Of a stretch of 64,000 bases of DNA, positions 29,767-41,376 are shown in pieces. This DNA is from Kalmanozyma brasiliensis GHG001 (taxonomy: Eukaryota > Basidiomycota > Ustilaginomycetes > Ustilaginales): the NCBI RefSeq assembly GCF_000497045.1, contig NW_015961956.1, positions 186,001-250,000 on the forward strand. Direction: 5' to 3'. The position numbers and the translations under genes were made by a program. Position 1 is the stretch's first letter, and the number at the start of each line of letters is the position of its first letter. The notes under the pieces were generated by a model. That model did no database searches and was not told the DNA's origin. It saw only the letters and a list, made by a program, of their open reading frames with translations.

Positions 29767-32592
29767 TCAGACGCCGGCGCCGCTGGGATGGCCGAGATGG
29801 CACATCCAGATCCTCGTCTTGTACAGACGGAAGAGCTCCTTGACCAGATCGCGGAAATCGACGCGCATGCTGGCCGTGTAGTAGAACGTGAGTTTGCGCC
29901 TATCCCACTGCATCTCGGCAGCCACCACGCTCATTGGCAGTCCTCGCTGAACCACCTTGGAGATGCACAGCTGCAGCGCACGCTCCTCGTCTTGCGCCTT
30001 CGAAAAGAGCGTGCTCGTATCGGCCGCGGTGGCTTTGGTGAAGAGTCGCTTCGGACTGATGGTGCGCATCGGTCGAGCGCCCATGCCGCCGGAGCCAAGT
30101 TGCCCATGAGTCGCATTCGTCGTCGACGAGGGTGAGGCACTCAAGCCCGAGGCGCTGGAGGACGTCTCGTCGCCGCTACCGGCACCCGTCAGCAGCCCGG
30201 TCGGACCATGAACGCTAGCTGCGCCCGAAGTAGCAGCGCCGATCGTAAGGTCAGACTGATGCGCGAGGAAGGCTTGCACTTGTTCGACCGTGATGCTGTC
30301 GTTGACCACCGTGCCAAGATCTTTGCCTCGATCCGCCTCGACAATGACCAGATCTCCGCGTCGGATAGCGTCTTGATCACGAACGGTAGGAGAGTGCGGA
30401 GGCGACTTGGAACGGAAGAACAGGTCGGTGCGTCCTTGTTTGAATTCGACGATGTAGAGCGGCGTGTCCTTGGACAAGCTCGTCAAAGGCACGCCCTTGC
30501 CGAGGTCTTGCAGCTCGCTTGTCGTGCCAGCGCCAAAGGGAGCACCGCCTATTCCGCCCATGGGCAGAGGCGGACCCATCGACGATGGCGGCATCGGTCC
30601 GAGAGCGGCCAGGCTGGAAAAGGTGAGGTCATTCGACAAAGCCAACGCGGAGGCCATCGCTGCCGCCGAGGGTGCGGGGGCGGGAAGGCCCACCGCCGAC
30701 GCTCCAAAGTTCAGCTGGTGCTGCGCTGGAATGAAGGGCGGCGCGCTGGCCATCGGCGGCACGAAGCCGCTGCTGGCGGTCGGAAGAGGAGTCGGGAAGC
30801 CGTACGTGGGCATATCACCCGGACCCACGCCCGCGTAGCCAGTACTGCCGAGCTGGTCCTGCGACATCCGACCCAGCGGCTGAGAAGCTGTAAAGGCCTT
30901 TGCTTGGGCCGAAAGACCATGGCCCATGCTCGGCGTCGCGCTCGAGCTGCCGCGAATGCCAGTGGGCGAGGTCCCGGGACTGGCGCGGACCGTTCGAGTG
31001 CCTTCTTGGCTGTCAAAGATGGAGGCGACGCCCGATGGTTGAGATCGCATTTGAAGTTCGCCTCCGCCCATCGACATCTGTCGCAGCTGCCTCGTCATCT
31101 CGGCAAGGGTACGCTGACCGTCGCCAGGCGATTGAGCGACTGCGTGCGAGGGGGTCATCGCATCCCAGCTGACCGACAAGCTGTCCCTGCCGCCGCGGTG
31201 GTTGCGAGGCTGCGAGGCATCGGTGAAGCCCCTGGACCTGGTGTCGAAGCTTTCGACGCCTCGGTCGTAGAAGTCGGAGGGCATCGACGAGGCTTCGTGT
31301 GCGCCAGCACTACTTGCGTTGCGTGCTGTTGCGGCGCTGTCTCGAGCAGTCGCGTCATACTCGCGATCGGCAGCAAGATCGTCTACCGACAGAGCCAGAC
31401 TTCCTCCCGCAAAGGGGTTGAAGCCCGGCAAGACGCTGCTGACGCTCCGATCACGGCCGTGGCTGACAGCACGCGGCCATGCTCGCTGGTCGTTGACCGT
31501 CTGTCCGGTGTAGTCTCTGTGTCCGTTGCTGGTCATGTCGAAGCCGATGGCGCGTCGATGACTTCCGATGACACCAGCCGGGTCCCAAACGGAGCCTGAG
31601 CCGGCCACAGAGTGACGTCGTGACTCGGTGCCAGCCGACGGACGGTGCCACTCCTCCCCGGCACCTTCGCCTGTCTCGGGGTAGCTCGAAAGGTCTGGAA
31701 GGTCAGGACGCGCATCGAAGGGAGACGACGCAACATTGAGGCCGGTGCGCGACGTACGCAGTGAGGCGTCGGTAAAGTCGAAGCCCAGGTCACGGAGGCC
31801 CGCGGGAGAGCTCAGGAAAGGCGGCGGCGGCGATGCTGTTTCTGGCTTGCTGCGGACGATGGATGCTGAAAAGCCACGTTGAAGAGGCGGGAAAGATCTC
31901 TGCGAAGCGCCGCTGCTCGAGTTTCCGCTACCAATTGCATCGACGTTGGCTCCTTCCCAAAGAGTTCGCGAAGCGGCCGCGGTCGTAGGAGCGATTCGTC
32001 CAGCAGCATTGCTGCCCCATCGATCCGCAAAAGGAGTCGTGCCGCCGTGAAGAGCGAGGGCTGCTGCGCTCGAAGCCGAGCGATGGCGAGAAGCACGGAT
32101 GGCCTGCTCGATGTGAGAGTAGGATGGATTCGGTTCGAATCCCAGCGTCGATCCGCGTCGACTCTCGCTAAAGCCCGAACCCTCTTCCTGCATCGTTGCG
32201 AGAATGCCACCCGACCTGGCTGCCAAAGATGCGCGTGCCTCTTGCGATCCATCGAGCGGGTGAGGCGAACGTGCCACGCCGGCACGGCTGAGAGAGGCTT
32301 GCTGTTCTTGGCGGCTTTGAGCCGTGTGAGACGACAGGTCGAGCTTAAGGCCCGACGGAGGCATCGGCATGCCGTCCACCGAGGTGGCCGGAGATGTTCC
32401 GTGTCGAGCATCATCACCGGTGGGCGAGGAAGGGTGCGATGGGTTCGAAGGTGACGGAGAAGAGCCTGGCGAGCTGGAACCAGGGTGTGGTCGGGTGGCT
32501 TCTCGAGTTGTGGTGGCATGATCAGAGTCGGGAGAGTGTGGGCTGGCCGTGCGCATGGCAGGTTGCTGGACGGACTCGCGCGTCTGAGCCAT
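29767..32592 (-). CDS. PSP1: PSP1 C-terminal-domain protein
   Basis: 941 residues, intronless. The C-terminal part is a PSP1 domain: LYIVEFKQGRTDLFF and GDLVIVEADRGKDLGTVV (about residues 705-760), then KRLFTKA, DEERALQLCISKVVQRGLPM, the segment with MQWDRRKLTFYYTAS, and finally FRDLVKELFRLYKTRIWMC. Yeast PSP1 was found as a suppressor of DNA polymerase alpha mutations; bacterial relatives (YaaT/RicT) act in RNA processing and sporulation complexes. The first about 690 residues are Ser/Gly/Ala/Pro-rich and disordered, with no recognisable domain. The precise role in smuts is unknown. The upstream 4.6 kb has no other gene, so a long leader or distant promoter is possible. Confidence 0.82.
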   Translation of the reverse strand: MAQTRESVQQPAMRTASPHSPDSDHATTTREATRPHPGSSSPGSSPSPSNPSHPSSPTGDDARHGTSPATSVDGMPMPPSGLKLDLSSHTAQSRQEQQASLSRAGVARSPHPLDGSQEARASLAARSGGILATMQEEGSGFSESRRGSTLGFEPNPSYSHIEQAIRASRHRSASSAAALALHGGTTPFADRWGSNAAGRIAPTTAAASRTLWEGANVDAIGSGNSSSGASQRSFPPLQRGFSASIVRSKPETASPPPPFLSSPAGLRDLGFDFTDASLRTSRTGLNVASSPFDARPDLPDLSSYPETGEGAGEEWHRPSAGTESRRHSVAGSGSVWDPAGVIGSHRRAIGFDMTSNGHRDYTGQTVNDQRAWPRAVSHGRDRSVSSVLPGFNPFAGGSLALSVDDLAADREYDATARDSAATARNASSAGAHEASSMPSDFYDRGVESFDTRSRGFTDASQPRNHRGGRDSLSVSWDAMTPSHAVAQSPGDGQRTLAEMTRQLRQMSMGGGELQMRSQPSGVASIFDSQEGTRTVRASPGTSPTGIRGSSSATPSMGHGLSAQAKAFTASQPLGRMSQDQLGSTGYAGVGPGDMPTYGFPTPLPTASSGFVPPMASAPPFIPAQHQLNFGASAVGLPAPAPSAAAMASALALSNDLTFSSLAALGPMPPSSMGPPLPMGGIGGAPFGAGTTSELQDLGKGVPLTSLSKDTPLYIVEFKQGRTDLFFRSKSPPHSPTVRDQDAIRRGDLVIVEADRGKDLGTVVNDSITVEQVQAFLAHQSDLTIGAATSGAASVHGPTGLLTGAGSGDETSSSASGLSASPSSTTNATHGQLGSGGMGARPMRTISPKRLFTKATAADTSTLFSKAQDEERALQLCISKVVQRGLPMSVVAAEMQWDRRKLTFYYTASMRVDFRDLVKELFRLYKTRIWMCHLGHPSGAGV

Positions 32593-35500
32593 GATGTCAG
32601 CAGCTGGTAGAAAAATGCGGCAGCCAGCTTTGTGTGCGAGATGGGAAGATCTTGTGAAGCGCCGTCCCTCGCAGCAGATCGAAGGTCCCCCCTTAGACGG
32701 GCTTGTCGATGTAGAAGTGAACGTCTGCGAGTGAGAGCTGTCAGACGCTACGGCTGTTGATACGAGGCTGAATCCATGTAGACACGCGCGTATCCCTGGC
32801 GTGCGGAACCTCTAGGTCTAGGACCGATGATCGTCTACGAAAGTCCGCGACGATGAGACCGCAGCGCTCGCACCTGGGATGGGTGCTCGAGATTGAGCTA
32901 GCGTCAGAGATCGAGGCAAGTGGCAGCCGCACTTGAGCAGCTGAATGTCCACTCTCCGACCTTCACGCTGATTTGCAGCGCAGATCGGACCACGCTGCTT
33001 TGTGTCTGCTGGGAAGGATGGTGGCTGGAGGTTTCAGTCGTTGCTGTCGGCTTCGGCTTTCGATCGGTGACCGACAAACTGCCACCACTGATCTTTGTGC
33101 TGATTGCCTCTAGATGCTCGCTACAACAATTTGAAGTAGATGTCGAGTCGATGCAAGAAAGGCGCTGCTGGGTCGGTGCGATTGCTAGTCGCAGAGTAAT
33201 TGAAATGGGAGGAGGTCTGGGTCAGTGGATCGAATGGGACAGGAGACCGAAGTAGAGGTTTCGAGACCGAGTTCCAGAGACGACCTGATACGCGAAGAGA
33301 CGCAATTGAGGAAGGGAAGGCGGAAAGGGTGCGCGATACCGCGGCGACGACGAGTGACGACGGTGACAAAGCCACTAGAAGATCCGGTCGCGATGGATGT
33401 ACGGATGCGAGTGAGAAAGAAGTCTCGCAGCAGCGAGGATCGAAGAGGAAGGAATGGAAGTAGCGGGAAAGGAGGGGCTATGAAGGAGCGAGACGAAGGA
33501 CGAAGCTGCCAAGAAACGGTGGCTTTATAGCAAACGTCAAAAGCGAAGCCAAGAGGTCGGGATCGAGCCGCTCCTTCTCCAATTCCTCCATAGACGAGCC
33601 TTCACGCACATCTCTTGTGATCTGAGGGTGAGCTGCGTGTGACGAAGCACCCTCGCAATTCATCCGACCAAGCCAGACTGGGCAGAGTGTCCCAGCGACA
33701 ATTTTGTCGCGCTGATCATGGTGACTGATCCAAAGGAACGAAGGTGTGACGAGAGTCCGCTCAGACTAGCTACCCAGCTTCATGTGACCCGAGCCATACG
33801 AGCTGGACTTCTTGAAGCGGGGCGGCTGGCGGAAGTTGCGGCTGAGCACTGCTCCCAGCGAAAAGCAAAGATAGAGGCGGTTCGTCCCTGTCTCTTGGAC
33901 GACCAATCACAGCTCTCCGAGTGACAGTCGCGCATGCGCCTTCTTCGGTATCACATGCCTGCGTGACAGATGCGCTCGTGTGACTCCACCCAGACAGGAT
34001 CTTCGTGGACGAGTGATGAGAAAGGACGGTGACAGTTGGCCAGGCGGACGGACGAAATCGCTTGCGCCTCAAGGGTGGAGCTTCAACGAGTCTGGCCTGG
34101 CTATATTTAGCCAATCGAGCCTCGAAGCCGAGACTTCGCCGCGCTCTTGCGCTCTGCTGCATGAAAGTGGCAAAGTCATCCCGAGGAACAGCTCGCCTTC
34201 CCTTGCAACGCTACCCGAGCGACCGGTGCCGAGTCTGGTCGGGAAGCCCAAGTTGCCAGGCAGCGGCGATCGAGCAGAGATAACAGTGGCCAGGAAGGGG
34301 TATGCATGTCACCTGCATGGAAGCAGAGGGACGAGACCCTGGGGTTGCGACCGCAGCGGGCTGAACGCGCGCAGACTGAGTCAAGGACACCTGCGCCAGT
34401 CGATTAAAGGTCACGGCCTTCTGAAAGCGTCCCGTGCGCCGACGTATCGGTGAGCTGATGATTCAGCCCTGCCGATGCGCAGCAACGAAGCAGCCAGCGA
34501 TCAAGTCACTGTGCTAGGAGTGAAGGCGTTGGCGCGGCTGCTTTCTCCTCGACTGGGCGCGCTCGCAAGCACAGGAGGAGCCGCATGGCCCTTCCCCACT
34601 TGTCACGGTCTGGCGAATCACCGCGCTCTTGGGGTCAACGGGGTGGCAAGTAGCCAAGCCAAGACCCAGCCAAGGTTGTTCACGCCAGGCGGACCAGAGC
34701 TGAGGCGGGAGGCCTGCTCAGCCGAAGCTCAGCGGCGCTACCGAAGCTGCCGGTCGCTTCTTCCGCCAGGCAAGGCTTGGCGCGGCGCTATCGACGCTCT
34801 GAGCTCGAATGACCAAGGAGAGATGTTGCTGAGCGTGCCATCTCCCCTTCCCTCCATGATCTCGCCTCGAGCCGTTGCGATCCCTCCTAGCCACCACGAA
34901 CGGACATAGCCATCACCACCACTTCGATTCCAAGTCTTCCGAAGCCTTGTCGCAGAGTCAAACTCACCTGTGATTCTATGTTCTATCGAGGGATCTGTCG
35001 AGCCCTTTCTGTTTGGTCGATGCGCTAATCCTGCGCGAAAGCTTGCCGCTAGGCCTGGAGACGTGACCTTCGGTGATTGACGGTTGATTGGCTCGAGCTC
35101 GCGCGACGAGTTGATCAGCTGCCAGGGCAATGTTCTATCTTGCAAGTGTAAGTCCCGTGTATGCTACTGAAAGACGACGCCCTCTCTTGTCTATGGACGT
35201 GTCCGGAGATCGATTCTATATCGTGAAGTTCTTGCGACCCGGTGACCTCTCGTGACTTCGAACGACGACAGCTCTACGAGACTTTCTGGACACGGAGCTC
35301 TATGGATGCGTGGTATCTTGAGGGTGACGGAGCCAGGAGACGAGTGGTGCGGATGCCCACGACACGATGAAGAAGTGGCAGACTGCAGCTCGACAGTCAA
35401 CAGCAAGTGGAGCGATACGTCTGACGGTGGCTGACGCGAAGAACGTAACGGAGCACGGTGCGTGGCCTGCAGTGCGCTTCGACCAGCTCGGCGGCAGGGA

Positions 35501-37251
35501 GTCGAGCCGAGCAGACAGCAGCAGCGACTAGGGATGGCAGACTTGCTGTGGAGCTTCGCTGGTCGATCGAGACAGTGATGCGAGTGCCTTGCTGCGAAGG
35601 TGAGTCGCGGGAATCCCCGTAGTCGGCCGTGGGTGCTGAAGGCGAGCGATATCAGCGAGATATATGCTCCCCTGCGACAGCCGCAGTGCAAGGATTGGAG
35701 GGCAGAGGAGGAGAGGGAGACGAACGGTGGATGAAGAGCGAAGCAAAGCGAGGAGGAGACAGTGACTAAGAGTCGACCGCTGCGATGCGGTCGCGGATCA
35801 TGCTCAGCATTGTATGAAGTCAACTGACTTCCACCAAACTCAACTCTCTTTTCAGCGGCGCAGCAGGGGATCCCACACTCGCTCTCCCTTTCAGGCTCGA
35901 CTTGTCTGTCATCAACATTTATTCATCTTCTGGAGCTTCATCGGTTCGCACGCCACGACTCTGCCTTTTGACAGGTGACTGATGTGCAGCACTCTGCATG
36001 TCACTTGTCCCCGGATTCGAGGGTCTCGCTCTGCCTGGACAAAAATCGAGGGTCTTGCAATTTGCTCTCGGAAGCGCACACCCTCACTCGCCCCGTTGGC
36101 CTCTTTTTCGTTGCTTTTGTCTCAGATAGCCGCCTTCGCAGCATGCAAGCGCGCTTTTTCTCGCTTCGGAGGCATACCCTTGAGCCTCATTCGCAAGAGG
36201 TCATCACCAAAAGATGACCAGACAGGACGATCAACTCGATAGCATCAGTGGGTCCCGCCTCGAAAGCGTTCACACAGCCGTATCGGTCTCGATCACGATC
36301 ACGCTGAAGCATCCTTTCGTTGTCAAGGACCGATCGACAAAGGAAGGCGTCGGTCAAATGGATTTCACACCCACCCTGTGTCAAGCGACGTGGGTCGGGG
36401 CTAGAAAACAAAAACGCGGGGCAGGGCGCGCGACCAGCTGCCTGCAGGTCGAATAGATCGGTAAACTCGGCAGCGGGGCACCCGAGCAGTGTCGAGCTAA
36501 AATTCCTCGCTTTTCTCGCAAGCGATTGTCTCCGCCCATCTCTGAAAGCGGGCCGTTGCGTCTCACACGGGCACGCACTCTTTCCAGCTCGAAAATCGAG
36601 GCTTGGCCCTCATTTCACGAGGCTTTTCGTCCCGCGCCTGGGCTGCAAGTCGGATCACGAATTCGGAATGGTCTAGACGCAACGAAAGGGCACGCGACAG
36701 GGTCAGGCTCAGACACATGCCGCCGCCGTGCTTGTCAGCGCTCGACGGTCAAGCTGCGATCGACGTCGGCGCTTCTACTTCAGGAACGAGCCTGCAAAGG
36801 GGCGACATTGACACGGTACGGACGGCCGAAGCAGTCATCGTACATAGAACAATGAGTCAGTAATTATGCCGAAGCGCCCGCTCTTCTCCTGGCGATGTCT
36901 TGCGCGAAAGCCACAAATGTGCACATGCAGCTACTTGATGAGGCTTGATCTCGTCGTGTGTCGACGCAAGCCCCTCAGGCTTTCTTCACCGTTCCTAGCG
37001 TACAACCCCGTATGGCAAGCTTCGATTGACCCTGAACACCTCACAGTCGTGCATCGACGATCGTCTTGCATGCCAGTCTAGCCTAAGCGTGTCCCGCACG
37101 ATCTGGCGCGTCTCATGAAGGGAGGAGCTCACATGTCGCTCTCTTCTGGGTGTTCTGATGACGGTCCATTCCTAGCAGCACGATGATGCACGATCTATGT
37201 CATTCAATCCTGTGTACAATTCGCGAGGCCAGCAGGGTACAAGCCTCGGGA
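32593..37251. other. 4.6-kb gene-poor region upstream of the PSP1 gene
   Basis: No open frame here has family motifs, the neighbours' codon bias or a signal peptide. The longest, 35191-35823 on the minus strand (210 codons), is Ser/Arg/Leu-rich with no recognisable pattern. I see no tRNA, transposon ends or tandem repeat. Plausible contents are the PSP1 promoter and leader, the JAC1 3' end and unannotated non-coding RNA. Confidence 0.5.
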
Positions 37252-38103
37252 TTAGTGCTGCAGCTCGACCCGCTTGCCGGGCGACCACTCCCTCGCAGCC
37301 TTTTCGATGTTCGTCCAATACCTCAACTGCACCGCTGCCTGCCTGGCCGTCTCCAGATCGGGCGGGCTCTGTCCAAATGCCTGTGCCAGCGTCTCCACCG
37401 TCGCCTCTAGCAGCTTGGCATTGTCCGCCCTGACCTCGGCGGCCTCCTCTTCACTCTCCGCCTCCTCTAGCCTCTCCCGCAGCTCCATGACCTCCATCAG
37501 CAGCTCGGGGTCCTCGAGCGAGTCCGACTCGGACACTTCCGGTGCGTTGTGCCGCTCCAGCAGGTAGTGCGCCCGAGGCAAAGGGTTGAGCAGCGTCTCG
37601 TATGCGCGGTTGATCAACGCACTCTGCTGGGCACCAATCTGCTGTTCCTTGTCACTCCGACCAACCATGCGGTCCGGATGTGTGACCGCCATCTTCAGTC
37701 GCCACGCCCGTTTCAATGCGGCGGGGTCGACCGACCACCCATTCTGTGGGATCGAGGTGAAATCGAGGTTCATCGCTTTGTAAAAGTCGATGTCCGAGGG
37801 GAGAGGTTGGAGCGTGCTGCATTTGGGACAGGAGAGTGATTCGAGCGGTTGGGGTTCGCTGCACTTGGGACAGGATTTGAGCGGGGTTGCGAAGGTGCTG
37901 TATTTCAGTCGCTGCGAGAGAGCCAAGCAACGAGGGCTCGGCGGTGGCAGTGATATTTGTGGTCGAAGTCGAGCTGAACTTCCGTTGCTGAAAGTGGTCG
38001 ACACTGACGCTAGCATCCGAGTTGCACCTGAGGACCGTGAAGCTGCGCGAGCAGTGTTCGCAACGAGGGGCCTCAGCCCTCTGCTAGACGTCGCGGCAAT
38101 CAT
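37252..38103 (-). CDS. JAC1: Mitochondrial J-protein Jac1/HscB with zinc-binding N-terminus
   Basis: 283 residues. The first about 70 are Arg/Ser/Ala-rich and resemble a mitochondrial presequence. Residues 78-95 hold two CPKC motifs (C78, C81, C92, C95), a rubredoxin-like zinc site as in human HSCB. The J domain carries HPD at 142-144 (VTHPDRM) and SALINRAYETLLNPLPRAHYLL. The C-terminal helical part (LRERLEEAESEEEAAEV and the final NIEKAAREW) corresponds to the scaffold-binding domain. Jac1 stimulates the mitochondrial Hsp70 that transfers iron-sulfur clusters from the Isu scaffold. Confidence 0.93.
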   Translation of the reverse strand: MIAATSSRGLRPLVANTARAASRSSGATRMLASVSTTFSNGSSARLRPQISLPPPSPRCLALSQRLKYSTFATPLKSCPKCSEPQPLESLSCPKCSTLQPLPSDIDFYKAMNLDFTSIPQNGWSVDPAALKRAWRLKMAVTHPDRMVGRSDKEQQIGAQQSALINRAYETLLNPLPRAHYLLERHNAPEVSESDSLEDPELLMEVMELRERLEEAESEEEAAEVRADNAKLLEATVETLAQAFGQSPPDLETARQAAVQLRYWTNIEKAAREWSPGKRVELQH

Positions 38104-38118
38104 ATTTTGGGCCTGTCT

Positions 38119-38418
38119 TCAAAGGAACAGCTTGTAAAGCAGCCAAAGTCCTACAAATCCACCCACGATATACAGCGTCAATCGATGCTGCCTCGCGCCG
38201 TTGACAATGGTCCTCGAAAAGTGATTCGATGTTCGTTGAAGTTGACTCCCGAACTGATCAAATTGATCCGAGGTCTGTGAGAGGAGCCCCGCGCGCTGGC
38301 TCTCCGAGTCGTTGTGGATGTCGACCGTGACCGACCGGAGCGAGGAGACTTTGGAGTAGAGGGCGTCGAGAGCCGAGTCGTTCTGCTGCTCGTACGTTCG
38401 ATCCGCCGAGGTGGCCAT
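38119..38418 (-). CDS. SFT1: Sft1/Bet1-like Golgi SNARE
   Basis: 99 residues: a single SNARE-type heptad helix (about 12-70, with LDALYSKVSSLRSVTVDIHND and FGSQLQRTSNHF) followed by a C-terminal membrane anchor (LTLYIVGGFVGLWLLYKLFL). The length and the ending YKLFL are closer to yeast Sft1 (97 residues, ending FKLF) than to Bet1 (142 residues), so I favour Sft1/GS15, the Qc-SNARE of intra-Golgi retrograde traffic; Bet1 remains possible. CTAG lies directly before the ATG, so an upstream exon cannot be excluded. The gap to JAC1 is only 15 bases between coding ends on the same strand. Confidence 0.75.
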   Translation of the reverse strand: MATSADRTYEQQNDSALDALYSKVSSLRSVTVDIHNDSESQRAGLLSQTSDQFDQFGSQLQRTSNHFSRTIVNGARQHRLTLYIVGGFVGLWLLYKLFL

Positions 38419-38787
38419 CTAGCCGAGGGCCTTGACGCCACTTGTGAAAAGTCGAATAGAAGGGGTCGTCGCGGTGAGTCGAAACGATGTCGACGTTGTC
38501 GTATGGGAGAGAAGAAATGAGGATGATGGATGATGCTGAGTCGATGACAGGTGTGGAGGTTTCGAGGTCAAACACGCAGTCGGCCGGCGAGCTTTCGGAG
38601 TTCGGATGCGATCTGAGATGGAAGAATTATGGGATCGGTGATCTGACCTTGCCTTGTCGAGATTTTCGGAAGAATCCTCTGCAGGTGCAGACCATACGAT
38701 CTCGTCGAGCTTCTCTACATCATCATCCCACACCTCGCCCATACAATTCAGCCTCAAGCAATCGTTTGTTGAGCTGATAGCCCGGCC
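38419..38787. other. Divergent promoter, Sft1-like / uL16m
   Basis: 369 bases between divergent starts. No further feature is seen. Confidence 0.45.
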
Positions 38788-39540
38788 ATGCTGTCATCAC
38801 TCACTGCCGCATTCGGCCGGCTAGGTCTCGCCAGCACCGCCGCTGGTCCTTCATCTATCGCCTCAGCCTCGCGACTTTCAGCATCATCTGTACGATCGCT
38901 TCACATGACCTCCTCAGCTCGTCCTTCACTGTCGCCCTCCTCATCAACACATCTGTCATCCCTCGGCGGTGTGCGTCACAAAGGAAACCTCGCGCCACGA
39001 CGAACAAAGTACCGCAAGGCGCACAAGATTACGATCCCATTCAACACCGGTGGCTCCACCAAGGGTACCACCGTCCAAGAGGGCGCCTACGGGATCCGTC
39101 TTCTCGCTCCCGCCCGTTTGTCCGCGAAACAGCTCGTTGCCGCCGAAACAGCACTCAAGCGCAAGCTCAAAGTGGTCAAAGGAGCCCAAGTCTTCCTCCG
39201 CGTCTTCCCCGACATCCCCGTCTGCATCAAGGGCAACGAAACACGTATGGGCAAAGGAAAGGGCACGTTCGAATACTGGGCCTGCAGAGCCAACATGGGC
39301 AAGGTGATCTTTGAAATCGGCGGGCCCGTGGAGATCAGACCAGAGGTGGCAAAGGAGGCGCTCAGGTTGGCCAGCGCAAAGCTGCCCGTGCCGACCGAGT
39401 TTGTTACGACAGCTTCGAGGCCTAGAATCGGAAGCAAAATTGTAGAGCCGGAGGAGAACGTGGTGGTAGCAGCGGAGGAGACGGCTCCGGGTCAGCTAGG
39501 TGGGAGTGTGAGTGCTGCAGTGCCTGCGGCATCGGCATGA
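38788..39540 (+). CDS. MRPL16: Mitochondrial large-subunit ribosomal protein uL16m
   Basis: 250 residues. The first about 50 residues are Ser/Ala/Arg-rich and look like a presequence. The uL16 fold follows: [62 protein letters not shown] and [12 protein letters not shown]. The GKGKG segment is the peptidyl-transferase-proximal loop of the L16 family. The C-terminal about 50 residues are an Ala/Glu/Val-rich extension absent from the bacterial protein. Confidence 0.95.
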   Translation: MLSSLTAAFGRLGLASTAAGPSSIASASRLSASSVRSLHMTSSARPSLSPSSSTHLSSLGGVRHKGNLAPRRTKYRKAHKITIPFNTGGSTKGTTVQEGAYGIRLLAPARLSAKQLVAAETALKRKLKVVKGAQVFLRVFPDIPVCIKGNETRMGKGKGTFEYWACRANMGKVIFEIGGPVEIRPEVAKEALRLASAKLPVPTEFVTTASRPRIGSKIVEPEENVVVAAEETAPGQLGGSVSAAVPAASA

Positions 39541-39665
39541 AGAGTCGTCCTACCTAGATTGAATCTCAGCAGCTAGCATTTCATATCTGTTATCGTGCCC
39601 GTTGCTCTGTGCCTAGAAAGCTCCCGACCGAAGGACGCAACTGAATGAGCGAATCTGACTTTCCA

Positions 39666-40862
39666 TTACAACTCGACATGCTCGACAGGGAGCGTGTTCT
39701 GACGAGTCTTTGGCAACTTTGCTTCGTCTACTGCTGGTCTCTGCTGCATAACGGTCTCCGTTAGCTGTTCCAGGTCGTCTTGCAAATCCATGACCTTCTC
39801 TTCCACTCGCTGCTTCGCTGAGCCTGTCTGTGCTGCCGCACCTGCTGTAGCTGCCGAGACGGCTGAGGTGATCGCTGTCACGGCAGCGGTGACTGCCGTT
39901 GCCGCATCTGCAATTATCTTGCTGCTTAACACTTCTTTCGCTGTCTCCTTCAGCAGTCCGGCCTTCTCCTTGACATCCTCTCCTCCTCTCCCCGCCATCC
40001 CTCCTAAAAGCTTATCCAGCCCGAACAGCCTGAACATCCAACCCACCAGCCCAATGCCTTTACTAATCAGCCGCACATAAACGATCCACCCGACACATCC
40101 CAAGAAGAACAGCATCGATAGCGCGACCATGCCCTTTCCGATCAAATCCTCCCTCTCCATCGTCTTGATCATCTTGGCCGAATTGGTCATGAGCGTCGTC
40201 AGCGATCCGTACTGGAACGACAAACTGGACAGTGTCTGAGAGCTCTCTTCGAGCAGCTGGGAGGACATGGCTGATTTTTCGAGTTCGGAGGACATGAGCG
40301 AGACGGTGCGACGGAGGGCATCGGTCACATCTTGGGAGGCGGTCATAAGTTTGTCTTCACCCGAAGAGCCGGGGCGGCCGCCAGTGCGCTCCTTGGCGTT
40401 GTCGGCGGCGAGCTGGAGACCGGCACGGGCGTCGGCGGTGCGTGCGGACTCGATGCTACGCCGCGCTGCGAGGAGGGATTTGCGCGTCAATTGCCTGATT
40501 CTGCTCGAGAGAAGAGAGAAGGTGTCAGTTGAACATCTTGGGACGGAAGGACGAGGGTGAGCGACTCACTCTTCGAGCTGTTGACTCGAGGAAGCGGCTA
40601 AAGAGGCGATCTCGCGACGCTCCGCGTCAGACTCGGCTTCGTCAACGGCAAATTTGAGATCGGTGACTTGTCGCTTGAGGCCGTCAATTGAGGAGATGAT
40701 CTCGGCCTCGTAGTCGGTGAGGAGCGATGCGCTCTTGCAGGATTGCAAGCGTGGGATTTGGTGAGTGATGACATCTTGGCCGTACCGCTGGAACGAGGCG
40801 TGGACAGCGACGAGGTCTGGCGGGATAGGCGAGCGCGAGCTCGATGCTGTAGCTGATGCCAT
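39666..40862 (-). CDS. SEC20: SNARE Sec20 (BNIP1 family), two exons
   Basis: Exon 1 is 40570-40862 and exon 2 is 39666-40500; the 69-nt intron (GTGAGT donor, GAGCAG acceptor) joins in frame across a glutamate codon, giving 375 residues. A SNARE-like helical stretch (TVSLMSSELEKSAMSSQLLE, then LSSLSFQYGSL) precedes one membrane anchor near residues 221-240 (MVALSMLFFLGCVGWIVYV). About 135 residues follow the anchor and should be luminal. The extreme C-terminus is EHVEL. Yeast Sec20 is a type II ER SNARE with a C-terminal HDEL retrieval signal, so HVEL may be a variant of it. Sec20 works with Ufe1, Use1 and Sec22 in Golgi-to-ER fusion. Confidence 0.88.
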
Positions 40863-41376
40863 GGTTGCTCGAGCTTTTCACGGAGAGGAGGCAAGCCGAT
40901 GTAGGTGCGCTGCGTGAAAGATGAGGAGGTTGCAGCGACAGGAGTAGAATCGACGTGGCCCGTCCGTGTTGGACTCGCATCCCGAGATTCGGCCTCCTCG
41001 CCAACGGCGATTTTTGAATGCAACACAAAACACCTTTGCAGAAAACTAGCAGATCCGACACCCAAGAGCAAGACGGCGACGCCTCCGAGCCACCATCATT
41101 CATCTGCCCAGCAGCTTCGGACTCTCACTCAGCACTAGGAGATGAGCTTGCCAGGATCTGCTCCGCTTCTTCACTCCTGGTCTTGACTTGCTCGATCCTC
41201 GCTCTCACCATCGGCAGCACCGGCGAGTTCTTCCACAGATGCTTCGGCAGGGGTCCCGACTACGTCCTCCTTCTCACGGCTCCTAGGATAGACACCTCAA
41301 CGGAAGGACCCAATTCCGATCCTGACATAACACCTCACGGAACATCCTACGCGTCGCAGCACCGCATATACTCAGC
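40863..41376. other. Divergent promoter, SEC20 / DMT transporter
   Basis: 514 bases between divergent starts. No additional gene is supported. Confidence 0.45.

Noticed and set aside
30208..31599. 463-codon open frame antisense to the PSP1 gene
   Set aside because: Arg/Ala-rich shadow of a low-complexity coding region with no domain.
35191..35823. 210-codon minus-strand open frame in the gene-poor region
   Set aside because: No motif, no coding bias like the neighbours, and overlapping frames on both strands.
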